Source: Streptomyces sp. CBMA152
GTDB taxonomy: Bacteria; Actinomycetota; Actinomycetes; Streptomycetales; Streptomycetaceae
Assembly: GCF_014596475.1 (NCBI RefSeq)
Contig: NZ_MECJ01000004.1
Location: forward strand, 143,486 to 207,485
Direction of reading: 5' to 3'
DNA: 64,000 bases
In this document: positions 33,424 through 42,100 of the stretch, in pieces
Numbering within the stretch: the first letter of the stretch is position 1
Layout: each line of letters begins with the position of its first letter
Notes under the pieces: generated by a model
The model's database searches: none
Told to the model about the DNA's origin: nothing
Seen by the model: the letters and a program-made list of their open reading frames with translations, nothing else
Made by a program: the position numbers and the translations under genes

Positions 33424-35345
33424 CACAACGACCTCCGGGGAGTGCGGGGCGGGCGGGGCGGTTCAAGAGGCAGCCGCAACTGCACGGGTCGGGGCGGCCG
33501 GGTTCGGACACGCGGGGCAGGTATGGGCAGGGCCAACTGCCGGGGGCGCTGAGCCGGAGCAGGGAGTGCCGCAGCGGCGGACGGTGCTGGTGGCGTGCTG
33601 GTGGGCCGGGGCGGGCGGACGCGCGGAGCGTTGATCGGCAGCCAGGTCTGCACCGGCCTCGCCGTCCGACCTGCCGCCCGTTTTGCAGGGATCGGCAGCT
33701 TCAACTGCTGGACGCGACGGGCCTGGGTCGGATGCATCGCGGCACGGGGGTTGCCTCCCGCGCGAGGCGCTGCGGCAGTGCGAGCGCGCGTGGCAGGCGG
33801 GGACGTACGACGCGTACGCGCTGGCGCTGAGGCAGCGGTCGCCCGGCTCGCGGGACTGGAAACCGCGGTGCTGGTGGCCGGCGGCGCACCTCCTGGTCGG
33901 CTGATCGCGGCCCGCCCCCGGGCGAACAGGCCCCGTCCTCGGCGCAGCGCGTATCCGGCGAGACCACCGGGCATCGGCCTGGGCACACGGCCGCCGCCCC
34001 CGACTCCGGGTCGGCCCCCGCCACCCGGACGCCCGCCCCGACCTGGCCCGCCTCCAGGCCGCCCACCGCCTCCGCCGCCCGGGCGGCGGCGCAGCGTCGA
34101 GGCGCCGGGAACGTACCGGTTGATCAGCCGCCACAGCGCTACCGACTGCAGCATCCGCAGCGACGCGGGTAGTTGGGGATGGACGGGAGTGGCGCGGAAG
34201 ACGACGCGCATGCACCAGCCGGGGATCTTGAACAGGATCCAGTACAGGGCGAGTCCGGCAAGCATCGTGCCGAGCCGGCTCGGCTTGGGGAAGCCGAGCA
34301 GCGTGGCGCCAGGGGCGAAGAACAGCTTCAGCGCGACGATGAACGTGGCCGACTGGGCGACCTGGATCGTCAGGCACCCGGCCAACGCCCGCCACCACAG
34401 CCTGGCTACCCGGTCGGTGACCGGATGCGCGTGGCAGGACAGCGCGAGCGGCGCTGCGACGGCGATCACGGCGATGACCGCGATGCGCACGATATAGCCG
34501 ACCAGGACGGCAAGGATCAGCACGATCGTCAGAACCGCGATGAGCAGTGCGTACAGGGCCGTGCCTGGGCCACCGAACAGGGCGAACGGGATGACCCGTT
34601 CGACCATGCCTTTGCCGGCGTCGGAGGCATCGGTGCCCATCAACGCGTACGAGAGCGCGTTGGCCAGTGAGATGGCCTTGCCCATCACGGTCAGCGAGGT
34701 GGCGGCGGCGGTGACGCCGATCAGCAGACGCGGGGCGATCTGCTTGAGCGCATAGCGGCTCTGCACGGTCTCGTGCCCCATGACGGTGACGCCGCCCGCG
34801 GTGATGAACAGGACGTAGATCCCGACGGCGATGGAAAGGGATCCGGTCCACAGGCGCTTGATGTCGGCCTGCTCGGTGATGTCGGGCGTGGACAGCAAGG
34901 TGTCGGCCAGGAGTTCTCGCAACGGCTTCATGATCTGGTCGACGAGCATCCCGAGGAACGAGGTGACCGCACTGACGATCACGGCGGGGATGTCGACGAG
35001 CCCGCCGAACAGCGTGCCCAACGGCCCCCAGCCGTCGTGCTTGTCGTAGACCCCGGGGACCTGGCTGGCGGGCGGGGTCGGTCCGGGTGTCGGCTCCGGC
35101 GGGTGAGGCGACTGGGGGCGAGGAGTGGGCGGCCCGGGCACCGGGGCGGGTCCCGGCACAGGTGCCGGGGTGGGCTGCGGGGCGGGGCCGGGCGCCGGAG
35201 CGGGTTCGGGGTCGGCGGGCGCCAGTTGCACTCCGGCCGGGGCGGAAGCCGCTGCGGCGTGGACTGGCGACGACATCACGGTCGCCGCGCCGAGCAGCAG
35301 CACGGCAGCCACCAGCGCGTACGTAAGGATGCGGCGGGCCGTCAT
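33423..35345 (-). CDS. VirB6/TrbL-like polytopic membrane protein
   Basis: A 640-residue protein with a signal-like helix (1-30), a long Pro/Ala-rich extracytoplasmic spacer (about 35-90), then at least six transmembrane helices (about 105-350; for example LYALLIAVLTIVLILAVLVGY). The C-terminal 230 residues are Gly/Pro/Arg-rich and basic, probably disordered and perhaps nucleic-acid binding. This layout fits the VirB6/TrbL channel subunit. The ATG overlaps the pilin-like stop as ATGA, so the longer open frame to 35588 is rejected. Confidence 0.78.
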   Translation of the reverse strand: MTARRILTYALVAAVLLLGAATVMSSPVHAAAASAPAGVQLAPADPEPAPAPGPAPQPTPAPVPGPAPVPGPPTPRPQSPHPPEPTPGPTPPASQVPGVYDKHDGWGPLGTLFGGLVDIPAVIVSAVTSFLGMLVDQIMKPLRELLADTLLSTPDITEQADIKRLWTGSLSIAVGIYVLFITAGGVTVMGHETVQSRYALKQIAPRLLIGVTAAATSLTVMGKAISLANALSYALMGTDASDAGKGMVERVIPFALFGGPGTALYALLIAVLTIVLILAVLVGYIVRIAVIAVIAVAAPLALSCHAHPVTDRVARLWWRALAGCLTIQVAQSATFIVALKLFFAPGATLLGFPKPSRLGTMLAGLALYWILFKIPGWCMRVVFRATPVHPQLPASLRMLQSVALWRLINRYVPGASTLRRRPGGGGGGRPGGGPGRGGRPGGGGRPGVGGGGRVPRPMPGGLAGYALRRGRGLFARGRAAISRPGGAPPATSTAVSSPASRATAASAPARTRRTSPPATRARTAAAPRAGGNPRAAMHPTQARRVQQLKLPIPAKRAAGRTARPVQTWLPINAPRVRPPRPTSTPPAPSAAAALPAPAQRPRQLALPIPAPRVRTRPPRPVQLRLPLEPPRPPRTPRRSL

Positions 35346-35713
35346 GCCCCGGCCCCCACGATGCCCTTCAGGACGGTGACCAGGACCGGGGCGAGGATCG
35401 CCAGCCCGTAGCCGATGGCCGCCGCCTTCAGGGCCCGCTTGGCGGCCTCGACTTCGCCGGGATCGCCGCCGGCCATGAGATAGCGCAGCCCGCCGAAGGT
35501 GAGGAACAGCGTGGCCAGGCCCGCCAGTAGACCCACGATCCAGTTCCGCAGGTTGTTGATCACCGTGGGCACGTCGGCGACGGCCCATGCGGAGGTGTCA
35601 CCGGCGAGCAGCACCGCAGCGGTGAGGGCCGCAGTGGCGGCGGCCCGGAGCGCGATGCAGCGCGACGGGGCCGACCGTCGGCGCCAGCGCAGCTGGTGGA
35701 GCGGGACAGGCAT
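35342..35713 (-). CDS. VirB2/TrbC-like pilin or channel subunit
   Basis: A 123-residue protein with a cleavable signal-like helix (TAALTAAVLLAGDTSAWA), then two hydrophobic helices (WIVGLLAGLATLFLTFGG and AAAIGYGLAILAPVLVTVL) separated by a short polar loop (GGDPGEVEAAKRA), the pattern of VirB2/TrbC. The ATG has GGAGG eight bases upstream. It is the first gene of the type IV secretion-like operon that runs to 24397. Confidence 0.8.
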   Translation of the reverse strand: MPVPLHQLRWRRRSAPSRCIALRAAATAALTAAVLLAGDTSAWAVADVPTVINNLRNWIVGLLAGLATLFLTFGGLRYLMAGGDPGEVEAAKRALKAAAIGYGLAILAPVLVTVLKGIVGAGA

Positions 35714-36033
35714 GGCAGCGCACCTCCGTCGGGCACACAGCAGACGGAAAGGAGACAGGCGGCGGGTGATGCTCCGGGTGGAGCGAGCGGGTCCCTTGCC
35801 CGGGGCCGTCCTCCTTCACCAAGGCGGCAGGGCAAGCAGGCTCTCGGGTGTCAGCACGAGACAGACGTGCTCACCCCATCCGGCAGTGAGCCCCGGCAGC
35901 AGGTCACCAGCGGTGCTCCGTACCGGGGCGGCGGCACTCGCAAGTTGGTGCGAGCGAAGGTGCCGCCTACCTGTAATAGAGATGTCCGGGCCGGGAATTG
36001 ACATTCCCGGCCCGGATGCCACCTCGGCGGGTG
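35714..36033. other. Intergenic: operon promoter region and terminator
   Basis: About 320 bp. It should hold the promoter of the minus-strand secretion operon and contains the terminator of the regulator gene at 35985-36016. A minus-strand open frame (35816-36022) ending GEHVCLVLTPESLLALPPW could be a small gene but lacks a clear start. Confidence 0.4.
35985..36016 (-). terminator. Terminator after the sigma-like regulator gene
   Basis: A perfect 14-bp stem (TCCGGGCCGGGAAT with ATTCCCGGCCCGGA) and a TGAC loop, starting 18 bp past the stop at 36034 on the minus strand. Confidence 0.75.
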
Positions 36034-36861
36034 CTACTGGTCGAGCAGCCGCTGGCGCAGGTGTGCGGCAAGGTGCTGCTCGGCGGCACTGCGGTGGCGG
36101 TATAGCTGACGCACACTCACACCCCGCTCAGCTGCCAGGAGCTGCATCGGTTCACCCTCCAGACGGGTCCGGGCGATCAGCCGCGCCTCAGTCACGTTGA
36201 CCACCTGCGCCTGGACCGCGCGGGCCAGCACCGCGTACTCGTCCCCCTTCCCGCCATCCTGATCCTCGACGACGTCGGCCGCGTCCTGGCATACGGCCCG
36301 GGCCACCGGCTGGGCCAAGCGGCCCAGGTGAGCCGTCACCGGGCCCCGCTCGCGCTCGGCCCGTCGGTGCGCGGCGTATGCCAGCCGATGCACCGCCCGG
36401 TCTGCTGCCGCGAACAGTTCGCGGCCCACGTCCGCCGTGCCCGTGTCCAAGGAGGTGAGGGCAGTGGCGACGGCGGCCAGGGCCTCCTGCTCGACCTCGG
36501 CGCGCTCCAGATGCGCGGGGCGTACCAGGCGGGCCAGCATCCGCCGCAGGACCGGAACGGTCATGGCGACGGCCACCGTGTTCCACGGGTCACCGAGCTG
36601 CTGAGCGCGGCGCACCACCTCGCGCCAGGTCTGCTCGCGCAGCACTGCCGGGGTGGCGGGGTGGGCGAGGAGGGTGCGGACCTGGTCGACGGGCAGTACA
36701 GGATGCTCCGGCTCTGCGCAGACCAGGTGTGCGGGCAGGGTGAGCGGCTCGACGGTCGAGGCGAGCGCGAGGAAGGACTCCTCCAGCACCCGCAGCGGCG
36801 AGCACCCCGCAGGACGTGTACAGGCCGAGCGGCGGTGGGCGGTACGAGAGGGGTGGTGCAT
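36034..36861 (-). CDS. Regulator with sigma-region-4-like HTH
   Basis: A 275-residue protein. Most of it is helical with no motif I know. The C-terminal 45 residues form a helix-turn-helix close to sigma factor region 4 (LIARTRLEGEPMQLLAAERG then VSVRQLYRHRSAAEQHL). The ATG at 36861 has AAGGAG eight bases upstream; the upstream open frame to 37008 has no start signal. It lies just upstream of the secretion operon and has its own terminator, so it may regulate that operon or the methyltransferase pair. Confidence 0.75.
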   Translation of the reverse strand: MHHPSRTAHRRSACTRPAGCSPLRVLEESFLALASTVEPLTLPAHLVCAEPEHPVLPVDQVRTLLAHPATPAVLREQTWREVVRRAQQLGDPWNTVAVAMTVPVLRRMLARLVRPAHLERAEVEQEALAAVATALTSLDTGTADVGRELFAAADRAVHRLAYAAHRRAERERGPVTAHLGRLAQPVARAVCQDAADVVEDQDGGKGDEYAVLARAVQAQVVNVTEARLIARTRLEGEPMQLLAAERGVSVRQLYRHRSAAEQHLAAHLRQRLLDQ

Positions 36862-37333
36862 GGCTGGGCTCCTTGCGGGGTGGCGGCGGACAACGTCTGC
36901 CGCCACCCCTTTCACCCCGCCGTGCCACGAGCGGACCGGCGGCGTGCCAGCACCGGTCCACGAACTGCCTGATGGACCGCTGTGTGCGATGGCCCGCAGC
37001 CAGCCCACCCCCGGTGATCAACGTCACCCTTGCCGCCGTGTCGCGCGTTATCGAACACGGAAGAAAATCCGCCGAGTCCTCCCGCAGTGGCACGCTGCCG
37101 CCAGGGTGGCTCGGCAGTGGCTCGCAGGTGGCTCGCCACTGGTCCGGCGTTCGGCAGATCGGGGCGAAGACAACCAACCTGCCGAGCTGAGAGGCGGATG
37201 GCCTGCGGGGATCCGAGCTGTCCCGCCGGATCGAACACTGCAGGCGGCGATGACAATCTCGCCCGGCCGCGTCTCTATTACCTCACGTCAGCACCAGACG
37301 GATCCGGTCCCGCCCCCCGGGCGCCACTCGCCG
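36862..37333. other. Intergenic region, nothing identified
   Basis: About 470 bp between a minus- and a plus-strand gene. It should carry both promoters. Part of it could code for an N-terminal extension of the 37334 gene. Confidence 0.4.
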
Positions 37334-37981
37334 ATGCCCACCACTCCCTCCCGTCCCCATACCGCACGGCCGCTCCCGACGACCATCTGGCTCCCCGCCC
37401 CCGACCAGCCGGATTCCGCGCCCGCCCCCGGCAGCGTGCTGCCCGTCTGGGCGATCGACAAGATCCGTACCGAGTACGCCCACCGTCCGGACGGGGCGCC
37501 CGCACCTCTGCTCAAGATCCACATCCGGGACACCGCTCCCGGCATGGACGTACGCACCCCCTGCACGACCTATCCGGATGCCAGTGGCGGCACAACCAGT
37601 GGGACGCCTGTGCTACTCGCCGAACTTCACCCCGACACCATCCCTGCCCCTGACGATGCCTTTTCGGCCGTCGGGAGCGAGATGCACGGGGCGATGGAGG
37701 ACGGCTGGCCCGGCTTCTTCCATCGCGCCCATCGCCTCCTTGCGGCCGACGGACTGCTCCTGCTGGCCACTCGCCAGCGCCGCGACGCGGGGATCCTCAC
37801 CGACCGGCTCGGCTCGCTCGTCGCCTGCGCACGCACCGCAGGATTCCGCTACCTGCAGCACATCGTCATCGCCCACGCCCACCCCGTCGGCGACTGGCTC
37901 GTGCCCGCCCCGCCCACCGACGCCAGCCCCGGGGTCACGCACAGCGACCTGGTCGTCCTGACCGCGATCCACCACGCCTGA
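37334..37981 (+). CDS. Methyltransferase-like partner of the DNA methylase
   Basis: About 215 residues. The C-terminal half resembles the second part of a SAM methyltransferase (FFHRAHRLLAADGLLLLAT and LACARTAGFRYLQHIVIAH), but there is no visible glycine-rich SAM motif or DPPY/SPPY motif. It may be a degenerate specificity or stabilising subunit for the methylase 18 bp downstream. The start is uncertain: ATG at 37334 has no strong ribosome site, while an ATG at 37250 follows AGGCGG. Confidence 0.55.
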   Translation: MPTTPSRPHTARPLPTTIWLPAPDQPDSAPAPGSVLPVWAIDKIRTEYAHRPDGAPAPLLKIHIRDTAPGMDVRTPCTTYPDASGGTTSGTPVLLAELHPDTIPAPDDAFSAVGSEMHGAMEDGWPGFFHRAHRLLAADGLLLLATRQRRDAGILTDRLGSLVACARTAGFRYLQHIVIAHAHPVGDWLVPAPPTDASPGVTHSDLVVLTAIHHA

Positions 37982-37999
37982 ATACCGGAGGAGTTCACC

Positions 38000-38977
38000 G
38001 TGCCCTCTCCCATCTCGGTGTGGAACACCGCCCCCACCTCCGCCCCCGCCCAGCGTGCCGGTCGTTACGTACCCGGCTCGTCCGCCCATCCCGCCAAAAT
38101 GCTCCCGCAGATCGCCGCCCACGCCATCCGCACGTACACCAAGCCCGGCGATCTGGTCCTCGACCCGATGTGCGGCATCGGCACCACCCTCGTCGAAGCC
38201 ATCCACCTCGGCCGCAGCGCCCTCGGCGTCGAGTACGAACCCAAGTGGGTCCACCTCGCCCGCCTCAACGCCGCTTCCGCCGTATCCGAAGGCGGCACCG
38301 GCACCGTCCACTGCGGCGACGCCCGCCAGCTCACGAGCCTCATCCCCGCGTCACTCCAGGGTGTGGTGGATCTCGTGGTCACCTCACCTCCCTACGGCCC
38401 GAGCGTCCATGGACAGGTCCGTTCCAGCCGGGAGACCGGCGAACGAGGGGTGGTCAAAAAGGACTTCCGCTACAGTCGCGACCCGGCCAACCTCGCCCAC
38501 GTCTCCACCGAGCGGCTCCTGGAAGCCCTCACCGAGATCCTCACCCAGTGCCAGACGATGCTGCGCCCCGGCGGCACAGCCGTCGTCACCACCCGCCCCT
38601 GGCGTGAGCGCGGGGAACTTGTCGACCTGCCCTCTGCCGTCCTCGCCGCCGGGCGGTCAGCCGGACTCGTCCCCGCCGAACGTTGCGTCGCCCTCCTCGC
38701 GGGCATCCGCGACAGCCGCCTGATCGCTCGCCCGTCGTTCTTCCAGATGAAGAACGTCCGCGACACCCGCCGACGCGGCATCCCGCTCTCGGTGGTCCAA
38801 CACGAGGACGTGCTGATCTTCACCCGGCCCAGACCGCAGGCCGGTTCGGTAGAGCCGGAGGGCGCAACCGGCGAACCGAGGCCGCCCGCCGGAGCTGCCC
38901 GCAGCTGCAAGCCGACGGCCAGGCTGGCTCCGCGCTCCCACACCTGCGCCCGAAACAGCTGGCATCGCAACTGCTGA
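38000..38977 (+). CDS. DNA methyltransferase (N4/N6-amino type)
   Basis: A 325-residue DNA methylase. The SAM-binding motif I is DPMCGIGTT (55-63), followed by GVEYEPKW and the catalytic motif IV TSPPYG (128-133), which indicates methylation of an exocyclic amino group of adenine or cytosine. The last 60 residues are Arg/Pro-rich. The GTG start has GGAGGAG nine bases upstream. No restriction enzyme is nearby, so it is probably an orphan methylase protecting or marking the mobile element. Confidence 0.87.
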   Translation: MPSPISVWNTAPTSAPAQRAGRYVPGSSAHPAKMLPQIAAHAIRTYTKPGDLVLDPMCGIGTTLVEAIHLGRSALGVEYEPKWVHLARLNAASAVSEGGTGTVHCGDARQLTSLIPASLQGVVDLVVTSPPYGPSVHGQVRSSRETGERGVVKKDFRYSRDPANLAHVSTERLLEALTEILTQCQTMLRPGGTAVVTTRPWRERGELVDLPSAVLAAGRSAGLVPAERCVALLAGIRDSRLIARPSFFQMKNVRDTRRRGIPLSVVQHEDVLIFTRPRPQAGSVEPEGATGEPRPPAGAARSCKPTARLAPRSHTCARNSWHRNC

Positions 38978-39089
38978 ACCATCCATCGGCAGCTTGTTCT
39001 TCCGGGTCCCCGGCCTGGGCCCATACCCAAACCACGCTCGGCGACCATGTCGTCGAGCGCGGCCGTGACCGGTCCACGCGTTGCGCGCG

Positions 39090-39120
39090 CCGGCCCGCTC
39101 CTCGGTTTGGAGCGGGCCGG
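39090..39120. terminator. Terminator between methylase and FG-GAP genes
   Basis: A perfect 12-bp stem (CCGGCCCGCTCC with GGAGCGGGCCGG) and 7-base loop between two convergent genes. Confidence 0.65.
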
Positions 39121-39160
39121 ACGAGACCGGTTGGTTTGGGGCGGTCAGCCCTGGGACCGG

Positions 39161-42100
39161 TTAAGCGATTTGTTTGATGGTGGTGGTCCAGCCTCCTCCG
39201 CTGACGTCGGTGCCGGGTGCGAAGCCGGTGCTGTTGCTGCCGTTTCCGGCGAAGAAGTGGAGGTGGTCGTCTGAGGTGACGGTGGTCCAGAGGTCCGGGT
39301 GGCCGTCTTGGTTGCCGTCGCCGATGGCTGCGACGGCGGGGTATCCGGAGGTGGTTACTCCGCCGCCGATGAGCAGGGCGTTGCTGCCGTTGCCGAGCGG
39401 CGTGCCGGGGTTGAGGGGGTCGTTGAGGTATTGGTAGATGTCGCCGGTGGACTTCCGGCGGGCCCACAGGTCGTTGAGGCCGTCGCCGTTGACGTCACCG
39501 GGGGCGAGGAGCTCCATGTCGTTCCAGCCGGCGGTGCCGATCTTGATGGGTGTGGCGAGTTGGCCGTCGGCGGTGCCGGGGAAGAGGTAGAGGGCGTCGT
39601 CCTCGATGGCGAGGAGGTCCGGGTGGGAGTCCATGGTGAGGTCTCCGGCGGTGATGACCTGGGTGGTCTTGGACCAGTCGGGCGAAGGCGATCCGGCGGG
39701 CCGGTTGAGTGCGTAGCGGCCGCTGAAGCCGGAGAAGCCGGTACCGCGGTAGAGCCACAGGTGGGACGCGTCGCCGGGCAGGTGGGCGACGAGGTCCTCG
39801 TATCCGTCGCCGGTCCAGTCTCCGCGGTGGCTGATGTCGCCTCCGGCCCAGCCGCCGCCCAGCTGCGGGCCGTTGGCCTGGCCGCCGTTGCCGGTACCCG
39901 GGTAGACCCGCAGCTGTCCGTCCTTGTCGATGGCGGTCAGGTCCGGGATGCCGTCGCCGTTGAGGTCGCCCTCGGCGTCGGCGCCGGTGCGCTTGTGCAG
40001 GTAGCCGAGGGTGACCGGCGCGTTGAACTGGGCAAGGCCGCCGACGGGAGCCTTGCCGGAGTATTCGGTGATGGCGTCGCGGTTGGTGGTGGCGTAGAGG
40101 TCGGGGTTGGTGTCCGGGTCGCCGCCCTGGCTGTTCACGTCTCCGGGTGAGGAGACCAGGGGATAGGTCGCCTTGTCGAGGTACGGGGCAAGGAGTGCGG
40201 CCTGGGCCGGGAGCGGGTTCGTGGCGTTGCCGGACCAGACCTGGTCGGCGATGGTGGCGCAGTCCGCCAGAATGAGCTGAGTGCCGGGCGTCGTGTTGGA
40301 CGACGGGTAGGCCAGGCAGCGGCCGGAGGCCGGGTTGACGAGGGAGCCGCCCGGGCCGGGCTTCCACTGCTGGGCGCCGCCCCCGTTGCAGGTGTAGAGC
40401 TCGATGGGAGTCCAGTTGGCCGTGCCGCCGCCGGTGGCGTCCAGGCACTTGCCGTAGTTGCGTACGGTGTTGTCGGCGCCGAGGACCCATTGCTGCGGTG
40501 CACTGTTGTTGCAGCCCCAGACCTGGATCTTGGTGCCGTTGGTGGTGGAGCCGTGGTCGACGTCCAGGCACAGGTTTCCGCCACCTGCTGCGGTCACCCC
40601 GGACACGAGGGTGTGGCTGGCCGGTGCTGTCAGGGTGGTGGGGATGCCGTTGGCGTCGAACTGCAGGGGGTAGGAGTACAGGACGCCGCTCGCGTCGTCG
40701 CGGGCCCACAGGGTCGGTGCGCCGCCGACCGTCCCGGGGGCGATGAGCGTGGCGTGCGACCAGTCCCCGGTGCCCAGGAGCATGCCCTTGCCCAGATGCA
40801 GCCCGCCGGTGTCGGTCCCGGGGTAGTACCAGAGCTTCTTGTTCTCGACAGTGATCAGGTCGGCGAGGCCGCGCGTGTTGTCGAAGCTGCCCGGGGCGAG
40901 GAACTGGGTGACGGACGCCCAGGTGTGGTCGTACCCGTCGCAGGCGGAGGCGGTGTTGCAGTCTGGTTTGTCGGGGATGGGGATGATGCCGCTGGTGTTG
41001 GTGAAGTGGCCGGGAGTGCCGTTGCGGTTAGCGTCGTTGGAGTAGGCGTACAGGTTGTGGGTGCTCTTGTTGTACGCGAAGAGGTCGTCGACGCCGGACT
41101 GGCTGAGGCTGCCGCGGTGGGCGACGAGGTAGTTGTCCCAGCCGGTGCCGTCGGGGCTCTGGGACGCCGTGGACGCGGTCACGGGAGTGGCGGCCGGGTC
41201 GGTGTTGCCGGGGACGAGGAGCAGGCTGCCGCTCTTGTCCGGGGTGAGCAGGTCGGGGATGCCGTCTCCGGTCAGGTCGCCTGCGGTGACCTTGGTCGCC
41301 GGGTTCCAGGGCGCGTAGAAGCGGTAGCTGGAGGGGCGGGCGTTGCCGGCGCCGTCGACGGCCTGGACGTAGAGGGTGTGGGTGCCCCACTGCTGCGCAG
41401 TGAGGTTGACGGGAATGTCCACCTTCGCCGTACCGCTCCCGTCGGGCGTGGCCGCGATCGATTTCGCGCCTGTGGGCGGGATGGGGGCGTCGAGGGAGTA
41501 CTCGAAGCGTCGGATGCCGCTCTTGACGCACGGGGCGAGTTCGCAGCCGGTCGGCGTGGGGTCGGTGCTCGTGACCGGGATGGTGATGCCGGTGTCACCG
41601 GCGTGCGCCGTGGGTGCGCGGTCGCTGCCGAGCGGCGGGTAGGCGGCCGAGTCGCCGAAGGCCGCAGGGGTGGGCGGGGTGAGGTCCACGTTGAAGTGAC
41701 ACAAGGTCAGCAGGGGGCTGTCGAGGGTGCCGTCAGTGGCGTGGACCTCCCACCCGTAGGCGTGCCCGTCCTGCACCGCGGTGCCGATGTTGGTGTGAAC
41801 GGTCGTCCCGGAGGCCACATACGGGCTGCTGGGAGCGGACACCGTACTGCCGTTGCCCTTCCCGTTGTCCTTCCGGTTGTCCCAGACGTTGAAGACCGCC
41901 TTGAGGTTGACCCCGCTCATGTACGTGGCGACGCGGGCGTTGAGGTCGATGTTGCTGTTGCCGCCGGTGAGGGTGGTCGCGCCGATCCAGCCGGGCGTGC
42001 CGTTGTTGCAGGCGGCCCCGCTAGGGTTCATCGAGTCGGGCGTGGTGCTGGCGCTGTCGACCGCCGGGTGGAGGTCGAAGACCGTGGTGATGTACGGATT

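Noticed and set aside
33423..35588. Long form of the VirB6-like protein from 35588
   Set aside because: The first 81 residues overlap the VirB2-like gene in a different frame; the ATG at 35345 overlaps that gene's stop as ATGA and starts a signal-like helix.
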